64,000 bases of DNA from Saprospiraceae bacterium (GTDB lineage: Bacteria > Bacteroidota > Bacteroidia > Chitinophagales > Saprospiraceae), in assembly GCA_026982695.1 (NCBI GenBank), contig JALSGS010000059.1, positions 1 through 64,000 of the forward strand, in the 5' to 3' direction. The notes under the pieces were generated by a model, which had not been told where the DNA came from, did no database searches, and saw only the letters and a list, made by a program, of their open reading frames with translations. The position numbers and the translations under genes were made by a program. Positions within the stretch are counted from its first letter, which is position 1. Each line of letters opens with the position of its first letter. Below, in pieces: positions 27,774 through 36,915 of the stretch.

Positions 27774-27786
27774 CAGTGTACCTTTG
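27757..27786 (+). promoter_or_regulatory. purQ promoter with adjacent dyad
   Basis: TACCTTTG at 27779-27786 matches the -7 consensus. Just upstream, CAGGTG-AAAA-CACCTG (27757-27772) is a perfect inverted repeat within the last codons of xseA, which may be an operator or a weak hairpin. Confidence 0.4.
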
Positions 27787-27836
27787 CCCCGAATTGTCTC
27801 ATAGCCATATCCAAAGCTCTTTCAAAACAGACTTTT

Positions 27837-28544
27837 ATGAAATTTGGTGTAGTCGTTTTTCCTGGATCCAACTGCGATGACGACATGGTACACGTGTTGG
27901 GCACTGTGATGGGCTGTGAAGTCAAAAAACTCTGGCATAAAGATACCGACTTAGGCAACCTGAGCACCCAAGATTGCATTGTGTTGCCAGGCGGCTTTTC
28001 CTATGGTGACTACCTGCGTGCAGGTGCCATTGCTCGTTTCTCTCCTATCATGCAATCCGTCATCAATTTTGCGAAAGCAGGTGGATACGTATGGGGCATC
28101 TGCAATGGTTTTCAAATCCTGTGCGAAGCAGGACTACTGCCCGGTATACTCCTACCCAATGAACAGCAGAAGTTTATTTGCAAAAATGTATGGATACGTA
28201 TCGAATCGCTACAATCACCTCTAACAGCTACCCTTAGTGCTGGTGAAGCACTTAAAATACCCATTGCGCACGCCGAAGGGCGCTACTATGCCGACAAAGC
28301 TACCATAGACCAGCTCGAAGTTAACGGGCAAATCCTGTTTCGCTATTGCGATGCCAATGGTCACATTACGCCTCAGAGCAATCCTAACGGATCGCTACAC
28401 CACATTGCCGGCATCTGCAACGCCAATCGAAACGTAGTGGGGATGATGCCACACCCTGAGCGGTGTGCCGAGGAAATACTGGGAAATACCGATGGGCGCA
28501 AGCTATTTAAGTCGCTCCTAGCTACTACACGCCTCACCGTATGA
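27837..28544 (+). CDS. purQ: Phosphoribosylformylglycinamidine synthase, glutaminase subunit
   Basis: 235 residues, normal for stand-alone PurQ. It is a class I glutamine amidotransferase with the nucleophile C89 in [11 protein letters not shown], the oxyanion segment [15 protein letters not shown] and the late His/Glu in [11 protein letters not shown]. It supplies ammonia for the fourth step of purine synthesis with PurL and PurS, whose genes are not nearby. Confidence 0.94.
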   Translation: MKFGVVVFPGSNCDDDMVHVLGTVMGCEVKKLWHKDTDLGNLSTQDCIVLPGGFSYGDYLRAGAIARFSPIMQSVINFAKAGGYVWGICNGFQILCEAGLLPGILLPNEQQKFICKNVWIRIESLQSPLTATLSAGEALKIPIAHAEGRYYADKATIDQLEVNGQILFRYCDANGHITPQSNPNGSLHHIAGICNANRNVVGMMPHPERCAEEILGNTDGRKLFKSLLATTRLTV

Positions 28545-28619
28545 CTCATTTATAGAGCTACACACGTTAAAAATCTATTATTGTACCGAAGCTATTCCTT
28601 TACAGGCCAGATGGCATAC

Positions 28620-28627
28620 TATTTTTG
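28620..28627 (+). promoter_or_regulatory. Bacteroidota -7 promoter element before dsbD
   Basis: TATTTTTG fits TAnnTTTG, 47 nt before the dsbD start. No TTG is at the usual -33 spacing. Confidence 0.35.
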
Positions 28628-28673
28628 TAGCCGCCTTCCCAAGATCACTTTTTGCTAAACAACCATCAAGGTC

Positions 28674-31337
28674 ATGAAGCACGCGTTGTACATACTTCCT
28701 TTGTTATTTCTGTCCATTGCACACAAACCTAAAGCTCAGATCTTACAGCCTGTGCGTTGGAGCTTCGACCTCCAGCACATAGCCAATGATGAATTTGATC
28801 TCGTATTTCGAGCACACATCGACAAGGGGTGGTATGTCTATTCCCAATTCTTAGAGGGTGAGGGCCCCATCCCTACTTCTTTCCATTTCGATGAAGGCAC
28901 CCATTACGTGTTAATAGGCACTACCCAAGAATCGGGCGCCCATCGTAAGTCGGGCTTTGACCCCATCTTCGAAATGGAAGTAGTAAAATATGCCAAAGAA
29001 GTCACTTTCACCCAACGCGTGCGGGTAAAAAACTACGACAAGCCCATCACAGGTTGGCTCGAGTTTATGACTTGCGACGATACGCGTTGCCTACCCCCAG
29101 AAGAAGTGGACTTTCAGTTTGACCTCAAAAGCGTCAAGAAAAAGACGTCTTCCCCACAAGAGGAGGAGTTAGAGGGCTTTGAAAGTGCCAATATAACGCC
29201 AACTACCTCTGAAGCAGCAAACGCAGAGACTTCTGCCACCCAAAACGCGCCATTTGCAGAAGCACCTACTGCCCAAGCCAACTCTCTGAATGCGCGTACA
29301 ACTCAACCATATCAAGGAGGATTGCTCGATCCTGTAAAGTGGTCTGCCCGTATTGAGCAAATAGACTCACAGACTTATGATTTGACCTTTGAAGCACGCA
29401 TAGACAAGGGGTGGGCAATCTATTCACAACACATCGAAGGCGATGGCCCTATCCCTACCAGCTTTTTTTTTGACGAAAAAGACTATTTCTCAACTATTGG
29501 TGAAGTCAAAGAATCGGGCAGCCAACGCATTAGTGGTTTTGATCCCATCTTCGAGCTCAACGTGACGAAGTACAAGCACGATGCCCAATTCGTACAGCGC
29601 ATTCGCACCCAACAACCTCAGCAACCCATTACAGGCTGGCTCGAATACATGACCTGCGACGAGACGCGTTGCCTGCCCCCTACTACGGTGAGTTTTTACT
29701 TAGTGCCAGGTGCTGGTCAAGTACTTATCGGAGCGGCTGCAGAAGCACGCGCACCAGCCACTCATGACACGACAGCCTATGGGTATGCCCCGCAAAACCC
29801 AACGCTTTTTACTTTACCTAAGCCCGACTTGAATAGCCCTATTGCCCGCTGTAGTCTAGAAGGCTCCACTACAAGTAGTGTACAGCGAAAGAGCCTGTGG
29901 TCCATCTTTTTTCTGGGTTTCATTGGTGGGCTTCTGGCATTGCTTACGCCCTGTGTATTTCCCATGATTCCGCTTACGGTGAGTTTTTTCACCAAAAAGT
30001 CGGGCTCTCGGCGCAAAGGCATAGCGCATGCTTCGCTTTACGGTTTTTTCATCTTCTTGGTATACCTGCTGCTTAGCGTGCCCTTTCATTTGATGGACAG
30101 CATCAATCCAGATATTCTCAACGACATTTCGACTAATGTATGGCTCAATCTGGCCTTTTTTGTCATTTTCGTCATTTTCGCCTTTTCCTTCTTTGGCTAT
30201 TATGAGCTTACCTTGCCCGAAAGCTGGACTAACAAAGCCAGCCGTGCTGAAGGCGTTGGCGGCACAGTGGGCATATTTTTCATGGCACTGACGCTGGCGC
30301 TGGTATCTTTCTCGTGCACGGGCCCTATACTGGGCAGCCTATTGGCGGGTGCACTCACTTCCAATGGGGGAGCCATGCAGCTCACTGCAGGCATGGGTGG
30401 TTTTGGCTTGGCCCTGGCACTGCCCTTTACGCTGTTTGCCGCTTTCCCCAGCATGTTGCAATCACTTCCCAAATCGGGCGGCTGGCTCAATACCGTAAAG
30501 GTCGTATTGGGCTTTATCGAACTAGCATTGGCATTCAAGTTTTTGTCTAATGCCGACTTAGTGATGAAATGGGGGCTGCTCAAAATTGAGTTGTTTTTAG
30601 GCATTTGGATACTTATCGCATTGGGTTTAGCAGCCTATTTATTTGGGTTTATCCGCTTTCCGCACGACACGCCCAACCAAAAAGTTTCGCCTGTACGTGC
30701 CACCTTGGGTCTACTATCTTTGGCCTTTGCTATTTATCTGGCTACTGGTTTTATCTACGATCCGGAAAAAGGTACTTATCGTTCGCTCAAGCTTCTGAGT
30801 GGACTGGCACCACCAGCTGGCTATAGTTGGCGCTACCCTAAAGCATGCCCCAACAATCTGGAATGTTTTCACGACCTGGAAAGTGGGTTGGCTTATGCCC
30901 AAAAGACCAACAAACCCATAATGATCGACTTCACAGGTCATGCCTGTGTCAATTGTCGCAAAATGGAAGAACATGTATGGCCTGAGCCCGAAGTAGATCA
31001 GCTCATACGCAACGAATACGTGCTCATTTCCTTGTACGTCGACGAAAAAATCGAACTACCCGAAGAGGAGCAAGTAATAGTCAACCAAACAACTGGTGGC
31101 ACGCGCAAACTGCGCCGCGTAGGTGACAAGTGGTCGCATTTCCAAACTGAGTTTTTCAACACCAACTCGCAGCCCTATTACGTGCTACTATCGCCCGAAG
31201 GCCACCTACTGACACCACCTGTAGGCTATACGCCCGATGCAAAAGCCTATGCCAACTTCCTGCGTTGTGGGCTGGAAGCTTTTGCACAGCTCAAAAACAC
31301 CTCACAACAAAAGCCAACATTGGGTGAAGCACGGTAA
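28674..31337 (+). CDS. dsbD: Thiol:disulfide interchange protein DsbD with doubled N-terminal domain
   Basis: 887 residues. After a signal peptide, two copies of the DsbD N-terminal domain (about 22-150 and 217-345) share [22 protein letters not shown] and the Cys pair in TCDDTRC or TCDETRC. The transmembrane domain (about 410-680) carries Cys in [11 protein letters not shown] and SFSCTGPI. The C-terminal thioredoxin domain has CVNC (C758 and C761). DsbD moves electrons from cytoplasmic thioredoxin to periplasmic substrates through its three domains. The duplicated N-domain is the oddity: E. coli DsbD has one. Confidence 0.93.
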   Translation: MKHALYILPLLFLSIAHKPKAQILQPVRWSFDLQHIANDEFDLVFRAHIDKGWYVYSQFLEGEGPIPTSFHFDEGTHYVLIGTTQESGAHRKSGFDPIFEMEVVKYAKEVTFTQRVRVKNYDKPITGWLEFMTCDDTRCLPPEEVDFQFDLKSVKKKTSSPQEEELEGFESANITPTTSEAANAETSATQNAPFAEAPTAQANSLNARTTQPYQGGLLDPVKWSARIEQIDSQTYDLTFEARIDKGWAIYSQHIEGDGPIPTSFFFDEKDYFSTIGEVKESGSQRISGFDPIFELNVTKYKHDAQFVQRIRTQQPQQPITGWLEYMTCDETRCLPPTTVSFYLVPGAGQVLIGAAAEARAPATHDTTAYGYAPQNPTLFTLPKPDLNSPIARCSLEGSTTSSVQRKSLWSIFFLGFIGGLLALLTPCVFPMIPLTVSFFTKKSGSRRKGIAHASLYGFFIFLVYLLLSVPFHLMDSINPDILNDISTNVWLNLAFFVIFVIFAFSFFGYYELTLPESWTNKASRAEGVGGTVGIFFMALTLALVSFSCTGPILGSLLAGALTSNGGAMQLTAGMGGFGLALALPFTLFAAFPSMLQSLPKSGGWLNTVKVVLGFIELALAFKFLSNADLVMKWGLLKIELFLGIWILIALGLAAYLFGFIRFPHDTPNQKVSPVRATLGLLSLAFAIYLATGFIYDPEKGTYRSLKLLSGLAPPAGYSWRYPKACPNNLECFHDLESGLAYAQKTNKPIMIDFTGHACVNCRKMEEHVWPEPEVDQLIRNEYVLISLYVDEKIELPEEEQVIVNQTTGGTRKLRRVGDKWSHFQTEFFNTNSQPYYVLLSPEGHLLTPPVGYTPDAKAYANFLRCGLEAFAQLKNTSQQKPTLGEAR

Positions 31338-31357
31338 ACACTTGCCAACAGCACAGT

Positions 31358-31413
31358 GCAAGTGCAGCTGACTCCCAAGTGATCGTGCACGCACAACAGC
31401 TGCACTTGCCTTT
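31358..31413 (+). terminator. Terminator after dsbD
   Basis: A perfect 13-bp stem (GCAAGTGCAGCTG at 31358-31370 with CAGCTGCACTTGC at 31397-31409), a 26-nt loop and TTTT. Confidence 0.75.
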
Positions 31414-31594
31414 TGCCATCGCGTGTGCCCTAACACCCTACACCTGAGCCATGCAAAAATTGCCGTTTGTGCGGCAAAAAAATCTTTTTTGTCCCATCGA
31501 TGTCAGGCTATTTTCACACAAACCTTATCATTGTAGCCCAATATCTAATTGCTTTGCCCCGTTGAGTACCTATCGTAGTGAAAAATTCGACACG

Positions 31595-32641
31595 ATGAAG
31601 TTTTGCAAGCTGCTATTCTCCTTTTTGTTTATGTGGTGCAGTGTTTTGATGCTACGTGCTCAGGACATACACTTCTCTCAGTTCTACCTTTCCCCAATCA
31701 ACCTCAATCCAGCTCTTACTGGGGTGATGGACTGCAACATCCGACTTACTGCCAACTATCGCAATCAGTGGGCTGCTGTGTTGAAAAGCTATGCCTTCTC
31801 CACCTATAGCGTCTCATACGATCAGCGCATTCCGGTAGGGCGCTACGACTATTTGGGTATTGGAGGCACTTTCTGGGGCGACAAAGCTGGTGAAGCCCAG
31901 TTTGGCACCACTACGGGTAAGCTGAGCTTTTCATATTCCAAGCGAATGGGGGGCGGTCGGCGTGAAGCACACTATCTGGTAGTAGGTGCAGAAGGGGGAA
32001 TTGCCCAGCGCAGTGTCGATTTCATCAAACTGAAATGGCCTTCCCAGTACGATGGCGATGGCGGCTATGATCCGACACTTCCCACTTTCGAAAATGACTT
32101 TGAACCCAACTTCATTTTTGCCGACATGGCTGCAGGCATCTTGTGGTTCAGCGTGTGGGATAAAAACGCTTTTTACATGGGTGTAGCCTTTCACCACCTC
32201 AACCGCGCCAATCAATCGTTCTACAGGGGACAAGTGGAAGACCTATATAGCCGCTTTACCTTTCATATCGGTGGCGAATTTGAGCTTTCCTCCAACTTTG
32301 GCATGGTGCCCGGTGCTATTGTCATGATGCAAGGCCCTTCGATGCAAGTTAACGCAGGTACTAGCTTTCGTTTTGTGCTCAGTCGTTCACGCCACGACTA
32401 TCAAGCCTTTCAGGTGGGTACATGGGCTCGCATTGCCAACAAACTCGATCAAGGCATCTTAGGCGATGCAGCTATTCTCTCCACTCGGTTTGACTATAAC
32501 CAGTTTACTCTTGGATTTAGCTACGACATCAATATTTCTGACCTGCGCAATGCCTCTAACGGCAATGGCAGCTTTGAGTTTGCCATGCAATACCGCTTCT
32601 GTGGACCAGAGAAGCGCGGCGTATACTGCCCCAAGTTTTAA
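31595..32641 (+). CDS. PorP/SprF family type IX secretion membrane protein
   Basis: 348 residues. A signal peptide (1-23) is followed by the family start QDIHFSQFYLSPINLNPALTG and a beta-barrel with NYRNQW, the SYDQRI strand and a closing FEFAMQYRF strand. PorP/SprF proteins assist secretion or surface anchoring of T9SS substrates in the outer membrane. I chose the ATG at 31595 because the signal peptide begins there; the frame is open from 31451. The usual partner, a large SprB-like gene, is not adjacent. Confidence 0.92.
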   Translation: MKFCKLLFSFLFMWCSVLMLRAQDIHFSQFYLSPINLNPALTGVMDCNIRLTANYRNQWAAVLKSYAFSTYSVSYDQRIPVGRYDYLGIGGTFWGDKAGEAQFGTTTGKLSFSYSKRMGGGRREAHYLVVGAEGGIAQRSVDFIKLKWPSQYDGDGGYDPTLPTFENDFEPNFIFADMAAGILWFSVWDKNAFYMGVAFHHLNRANQSFYRGQVEDLYSRFTFHIGGEFELSSNFGMVPGAIVMMQGPSMQVNAGTSFRFVLSRSRHDYQAFQVGTWARIANKLDQGILGDAAILSTRFDYNQFTLGFSYDINISDLRNASNGNGSFEFAMQYRFCGPEKRGVYCPKF

Positions 32642-32651
32642 GCAAAAATGC

Positions 32652-32659
32652 TACCTTTG
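32652..32659 (+). promoter_or_regulatory. Bacteroidota -7 promoter element
   Basis: TACCTTTG exactly fits TAnnTTTG, just after the porP-like stop. A transcript from here would run into the hairpin at 32703-32748. No TTG lies at the -33 position. Confidence 0.35.
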
Positions 32660-32750
32660 CCCTCGTAAGTGAGGGAAGGAAACGGCACGATCCAATCCAA
32701 AAAATATCCTGCACAGGGACATATCCGACCTCGCGCAGGATATTTTTTTG
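32660..32750 (+). ncRNA. Candidate small RNA of about 85-90 nt
   Basis: The stretch after the -7 box starts with a 5-bp hairpin (CCCTC at 32661-32665 with GAGGG), then has a single-stranded A-rich piece and ends in the terminator stem at 32703-32748. No open frame fits. It matches no RNA family I can recognise; the case rests on the promoter-hairpin-terminator order. Confidence 0.25.
32703..32748 (+). terminator. Terminator (probably bidirectional)
   Basis: TATCCTGC near 32705-32712 pairs with GCAGGATA at 32735-32742, flanked by an A-run upstream and a T-run downstream, with a 22-nt loop. Confidence 0.65.
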
Positions 32751-32985
32751 ACGTTTAAGGGTAGTATCTATGGTTGGTAATACGCCAAATTGCTTAAATT
32801 GGGGCGCATCTGACTCATCTTCCCTTTCCCCCTTCAGAGACCAAAAGCAGTATTCTCTAATCAGCTGCCGCGTTCCTGCAACCAATTGCCGCCTAAAACC
32901 AACCCAATTGCGAACCATATGCCCTATAGTGGCATCATACATACTATTGAGAAAACACATTCAGGGACTTTAAAAATACGACACT

Positions 32986-33477
32986 ATGTTTGGTGGTAAC
33001 AAAAAAAACAAAGAAAACGGCAAAGCTAAGCAGGTCACCAAGTCTGCAACAGCTATTTCTGGCCTCAACAGTCTGGTAGCAGGCACCAAAGTAGAAGGCA
33101 ACATCCATGCCAGTAGCGATATGCGTGTAGATGGTACCATTAAAGGCACATTGGTATGTGATGCCAAAGTCATTATCGGTCCAGAAGGCGCTGTAGAAGG
33201 AGAAATCCGCTGTGCCAACGCCGTCATTGAAGGCAAATTCGAGGGAATGATCGTAGTCAAAGAGCTATTACAAATAAAAGACACAGCTTCCATTAATGGC
33301 AAAGTGTACTACGGCAAACTCCTTATCCAGTCAGGTGCTACGGTAACGGGAACCTTCTCCATGGGCAAACCCGCCAACGGCACAGCTACTAATGGCACTG
33401 CCACACAAATTGCACAATCAAAGACCAAAGCGAGTGACATCGCCAGAAAAGGAAAAGAAAAAGAGACAGTCAATTGA
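32986..33477 (+). CDS. Bactofilin (polymer-forming cytoskeletal protein)
   Basis: 163 residues. A central bactofilin beta-helix (about 30-125) has its regular strand repeats (TKVEGNIHASSDMRVDGTIKG, GPEGAVEGEIRC, SINGKVYYGKLLIQ), with disordered ends; the N-terminus is Lys/Asn-rich. Bactofilins polymerise without nucleotides and act in cell shape, envelope or motility. The 3' end overlaps the AtpZ-like gene in a different frame. Confidence 0.92.
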   Translation: MFGGNKKNKENGKAKQVTKSATAISGLNSLVAGTKVEGNIHASSDMRVDGTIKGTLVCDAKVIIGPEGAVEGEIRCANAVIEGKFEGMIVVKELLQIKDTASINGKVYYGKLLIQSGATVTGTFSMGKPANGTATNGTATQIAQSKTKASDIARKGKEKETVN

Positions 33478-33673
33478 CGCCGCACTGCGCTATTCAGGAA
33501 TGGCTTTTCAGCTGGCTATCTCGATTGGACTAGGGGCGTACATAGGCCAACGGCTCGATGCCAAAAGTAATAGTGCACGCCCCTGGTTCACCATTTTGGG
33601 TGTAATACTGGGACTGACCATAGGTTTCTACCTTTCTCTACGCGACATGTTCTTCCCCCCATCTCGCAAATGA
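33392..33673 (+). CDS. AtpZ/AtpI family membrane protein
   Basis: 93 residues with two TM helices (about 36-55 and 67-84) and the family signature GAYIGQRLDAKS...PWFTILGVILGLTIGFY. These proteins help F-type ATP synthase assembly or Mg/Ca uptake. Starting at the ATG at 33392 the gene overlaps bactofilin by 86 bp; a GTG at 33434 would cut the overlap and give 79 residues. The next gene overlaps by 4 bp. ATP synthase genes do not follow. Confidence 0.8.
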   Translation: MALPHKLHNQRPKRVTSPEKEKKKRQSIDAALRYSGMAFQLAISIGLGAYIGQRLDAKSNSARPWFTILGVILGLTIGFYLSLRDMFFPPSRK

Positions 33674-34107
33674 TGTTTGTTGCAAGCCACAATGCACTGG
33701 CTCTTATCCAAAACTATAGACTTTGCATGAGCACTGTAGCCCTGTACCATCGTCATCTTTCACTTTTTGGGCTCATATTTGGCATACTGAGCTTCTGCCT
33801 CCACTACTTTTTGTCATCCCTCCAACCCTATAGCTACTATGCCCTCAGCCTCTTTTTGATCTTTTACGTGCTGGCATGGGTAAGTGGTTCTTTGGCTTAT
33901 CGCTTCATCGAGAAAGGGGATGGGCAAGCCTTTATTCGCTTTGTCATTGCCGTAACGGGCTTCAAAATGCTGCTCGCCATCGTCCTATTAGTGGGTTTTG
34001 ACAAGCTCTTTCACCCCCTGGACAAGTGGTATGCAGCCACATTGGGCATTACCTATTTGGCCTTTGGAATATTTGAAACGCGCTCCCTTATGCACATGGG
34101 GCGATAA
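33670..34107 (+). CDS. Hypothetical four-helix membrane protein
   Basis: 145 residues with about four TM helices (about 31-50, 56-77, 88-108, 120-138). I do not recognise a family; the position directly after an AtpZ-like gene (ATGA overlap) is where Bacteroidota often keep a small ATP-synthase-linked membrane protein. A second ATG at 33727 could be the true start. Confidence 0.7.
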   Translation: MMFVASHNALALIQNYRLCMSTVALYHRHLSLFGLIFGILSFCLHYFLSSLQPYSYYALSLFLIFYVLAWVSGSLAYRFIEKGDGQAFIRFVIAVTGFKMLLAIVLLVGFDKLFHPLDKWYAATLGITYLAFGIFETRSLMHMGR

Positions 34108-34128
34108 CAGCGCATAAGATCATCCTCC

Positions 34129-34605
34129 ATGAAATACAAAGTAGTTGTCAACGATCAGCTGGAATACGAACTAAGTGATGAACAAGTGCACAGTCTGGAT
34201 GTCGTCCCCGACAAGGAGGAACTCCATGTGCTACACGCACACAAATCCTGGCAGGTAGAGATACTCCATACCGACTGGAACCGAAAAGTTGTGCATCTAC
34301 GCGTCAATGGTGAGCACTACCACGTGCGCATCATTGACGAGCTCGACATACTCATCCAGCAAATGGGCCTTTCGGCTAATACAGCGCCCCACATAGCCGA
34401 CATCAAAGCTCCAATGCCCGGTCTAGTCGTTGATGTGTTAGTATCCCTTGGAGAGCAAGTAGAGAAAGGCCAGCCCCTACTCATACTCGAAGCCATGAAA
34501 ATGGAAAACCTCATCAAGGCTCCAGGTAGTGGCACCGTACGAGAAATACACGTACAAAAAGGTGGAGCTGTAGAGAAAGGGCAAAGTCTGCTACGCCTTG
34601 ACTAA
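34129..34605 (+). CDS. Biotin/lipoyl-binding carrier protein
   Basis: 158 residues. The C-terminal domain (about 84-158) is a biotinyl domain with LILEAMKMEN (the modified Lys), PMPGLVVDVLV and KGGAVEKGQSLLRLD. The N-terminal part resembles the beta-rich BT-type linker of propionyl-CoA carboxylase alpha chains. It probably serves as carrier for an acyl-CoA or pyruvate carboxylase whose other subunits are elsewhere. Confidence 0.88.
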   Translation: MKYKVVVNDQLEYELSDEQVHSLDVVPDKEELHVLHAHKSWQVEILHTDWNRKVVHLRVNGEHYHVRIIDELDILIQQMGLSANTAPHIADIKAPMPGLVVDVLVSLGEQVEKGQPLLILEAMKMENLIKAPGSGTVREIHVQKGGAVEKGQSLLRLD

Positions 34606-34607
34606 AT

Positions 34608-35213
34608 CTATTCTTCTGATTCTGCTGCCAAAGCGCGCATTAGTCCTTCAAAAGCTCGAGGTGCCTCAAAGAGATAATCATTGTACGTGTTGGCCTGAAA
34701 CGTGAGGTGATATAGTTGATCATCGCGCCAGGTGAGTTGGATGAGTATATTGCCAAATCCTTGATCGAGCTTGCCTTGCGCACCACGGCCAGGGCGAGGC
34801 TTGAGGTAGTGCCGTTCTACCTGCTCAATCTCGCCATCGCGCTGAAACACCCGTCGGTCGGACAACTGCCCCCGATAGCCTATGGCACGCACGCGCTCTC
34901 TGAGATAGTCCATCAAATGCCTTGCATCGCGATCGGAGTAACGCGTATGGTGTAAATGAATGACAAAACCCTTGGCTGCCGGCAAATCCAAAAAATCGAT
35001 TGCTTCATCTATCCCATCGGGGTCTACGCAAAAAGTGGCATATTGGTGCCACAGCCAGTCCATCAAGCGGCGGCGCACTAAAGTCTGTTTCCAATGCTGG
35101 TAGTCCTGCTTTTCCTCTTCCGAACGCTGAATGAGCTCGTGTAGTACTGGATGAGCCGGCGTACTGTGTGTCACTTGCTGAAAAAGTTGGCGCAACCACG
35201 TCCAAATTTGCAT
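34608..35213 (-). CDS. Hypothetical protein
   Basis: 201 residues, soluble and rich in His, Arg, Gln and Asp. It has no signal peptide or family motif that I recognise. It is convergent with the biotin-carrier gene (2 bp between the stops) and the coding potential looks real: the frame runs the full length without interruption while other frames are broken. It is followed by nothing on its strand. Confidence 0.6.
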   Translation of the reverse strand: MQIWTWLRQLFQQVTHSTPAHPVLHELIQRSEEEKQDYQHWKQTLVRRRLMDWLWHQYATFCVDPDGIDEAIDFLDLPAAKGFVIHLHHTRYSDRDARHLMDYLRERVRAIGYRGQLSDRRVFQRDGEIEQVERHYLKPRPGRGAQGKLDQGFGNILIQLTWRDDQLYHLTFQANTYNDYLFEAPRAFEGLMRALAAESEE

Positions 35214-35321
35214 GAGTAGGTGTTTTTACCTTCAATGATACTCATTTATTTATGTGAACACCTACACGCGCAGACGAGTTGGCACTTGCGATATCTATTC
35301 CATAGCAAGAGATTCAAACAC

Positions 35322-35355
35322 AAAAATGCCCTGCAGCGTGCTTTCACTGCAGGGC
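35322..35355 (-). terminator. Terminator of the tRNA-Glu transcript
   Basis: On the minus strand a perfect 9-bp stem (GCCCTGCAG with CTGCAGGGC; 35328-35336 and 35347-35355) is followed by ATTTTTG. It lies just past the second tRNA. Confidence 0.85.
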
Positions 35356-35365
35356 CATAAATTAG

Positions 35366-35437
35366 TAGCCGGTACGGGAATCGAACCCGTGTCTCCACCT
35401 TGAAAGAGTGGCGTCCTAACCCCTAGACGAACCGGCC
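35366..35437 (-). tRNA. tRNA-Glu (anticodon TTC)
   Basis: A 72-nt cloverleaf on the minus strand: acceptor GGCCGGT with ACCGGCT, anticodon loop CTTTCAA (anticodon TTC), and T arm ACGGG-TTCGATT-CCCGT. CCA is not encoded. Confidence 0.97.
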
Positions 35438-35466
35438 AAAACGAGCCTGCACATAAAACGTAGTAG

Positions 35467-35538
35467 TAGCCCGTACGGGAATCGAACCCGTGTCTCCACC
35501 TTGAAAGAGTGGCGTCCTAACCCCTAGACGAACGGGCC
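35467..35538 (-). tRNA. tRNA-Glu (anticodon TTC), second copy
   Basis: A 72-nt cloverleaf nearly identical to the neighbour 29 bp away; the acceptor is GGCCCGT with ACGGGCT, so only one base pair differs. Anticodon loop CTTTCAA. The two probably form one transcript. Confidence 0.97.
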
Positions 35539-35742
35539 ATAAAAGCACGTGCAGATGCAGGCATACAATAGCTCATTGCCCAGGCCATTCCTTTTGAATG
35601 ACTGCTTTTTTGAAAAGCGCTGCAAATATACATGCCCTGCTGCGAATCTTCCAAATTTTGTTTATCCCAAAATACCCCACTCATACAAAGCAGCCTGACG
35701 TAAATCACACGCTTAAATAGCAAAAAGTTTCAAAACTAAAAC

Positions 35743-35750
35743 TAAATTTG
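35743..35750 (+). promoter_or_regulatory. Bacteroidota -7 promoter element before gap
   Basis: TAAATTTG matches TAnnTTTG, 108 nt upstream of the gap start codon. No TTG is seen at the -33 position. Confidence 0.4.
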
Positions 35751-35857
35751 CGCTGCCCTGCCTGTGAAAATTCCAAATTGTCCTGTCACTTCTAATTACT
35801 TTATGCCTACAGCTGTGCTGTTCTTTTTGATATTTCACTTCTTAAACCAACTAAAAC

Positions 35858-36856
35858 ATGGCAAAAAAAATCGCTATTAATGGTTTTGGCCGTATTGGCC
35901 GACTGACCTTCCGCAACCTGCTGAAAAAAGAAGGGGTGGAAGTAGTAGCCATCAATGACCTTACGGACAATGCCACATTGGCGCACTTGTTGAAGTACGA
36001 TTCGGCACAGGGCCCCTATGCGGGCACTGTCAAGGCCGATGACAATAATCTCTACGTCGATGGCAAAGCTATCCGCGCATTGTCGGAACCCAACCCTGAA
36101 CAACTTCCTTGGAAAGAATTGGGCGTAGACTTGGTAGTGGAATGCACGGGCCGCTTTCGCTCTAAAGAACAAGCCTCACTCCACCTCAAAGCAGGTGCCA
36201 AAGATGTACTGATCTCTGCACCGGCTTCAGGCGAAGGCGTGCAAACTATCGTACTGGGAGTAAATGATCAAGAGTTGGACCGCCGTCACAACGTCTTCTC
36301 CAACGCTTCGTGTACAACCAACTGCTTAGCACCTATAGTGAAAATCTTGGATGAAAACTGGGGCATCGTCACGGGTTCTATGACCACCGTGCATGCTTAC
36401 ACTGCCGATCAACGCATCCAAGACGCCCCGCATAAAGACTTGCGCCGTGCACGTGCTGCCGCCTACAACATTGTACCCACCAGCACAGGTGCAGCCAAAG
36501 CCGTAGCCAAAGTATACCCGCCTATTGGCAACAAGCTCATTGCCATGGCCGTGCGCGTACCCGTCATTACCGGCTCGATGATCGAACTGAATGTTCTGGT
36601 AGAGAAAAAAGTCAGCGCAGCCGACATCAATGCCAAATTTCAAGAAGCAGCCGAAGGGCCACTCAAAGGCATTCTCCAGTATTGCGAAGATCCCATCGTG
36701 TCGGCCGACATTATTCGCAATCCTCACTCCTCCATCTTTGACGCTCTGATGACTCAAGTAAAAGGCCAGTTCGTCAAAGTCGTTTCGTGGTACGACAATG
36801 AAGCTGGCTACTCAGCACGCCTGGCTGATGCCGCACACCTCATCCTGACAAAATAA
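35858..36856 (+). CDS. gap: Glyceraldehyde-3-phosphate dehydrogenase, type I
   Basis: 332 residues. The NAD-binding start [14 protein letters not shown] (7-20) is standard; the catalytic Cys is in [12 protein letters not shown] (about residues 148-159), with the conserved [23 protein letters not shown] and [16 protein letters not shown]. It catalyses the NAD-linked oxidation and phosphorylation of glyceraldehyde 3-phosphate. pgk lies 59 bp downstream, the next glycolytic step. Confidence 0.97.
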   Translation: MAKKIAINGFGRIGRLTFRNLLKKEGVEVVAINDLTDNATLAHLLKYDSAQGPYAGTVKADDNNLYVDGKAIRALSEPNPEQLPWKELGVDLVVECTGRFRSKEQASLHLKAGAKDVLISAPASGEGVQTIVLGVNDQELDRRHNVFSNASCTTNCLAPIVKILDENWGIVTGSMTTVHAYTADQRIQDAPHKDLRRARAAAYNIVPTSTGAAKAVAKVYPPIGNKLIAMAVRVPVITGSMIELNVLVEKKVSAADINAKFQEAAEGPLKGILQYCEDPIVSADIIRNPHSSIFDALMTQVKGQFVKVVSWYDNEAGYSARLADAAHLILTK

Positions 36857-36874
36857 TATTCCACCATACAGCGG

Positions 36875-36894
36875 GCGGTAGCTATGGCTGCCGC
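36875..36894 (+). promoter_or_regulatory. Hairpin between gap and pgk
   Basis: GCGGTAGC (36875-36882), loop TATG, GCTGCCGC (36887-36894): an 8-bp stem with one G-U pair and no T tract. It may tune stability or processing of a gap-pgk transcript. Confidence 0.35.
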
Positions 36895-36915
36895 TCATTG
36901 CCAAACCGAAAAGCC

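Noticed and set aside
35345-35545. CRISPR-like repeat pair
   Set aside because: The two near-identical blocks are tRNA-Glu genes, not repeats with spacers. No CRISPR array or cas gene was seen anywhere in the window.
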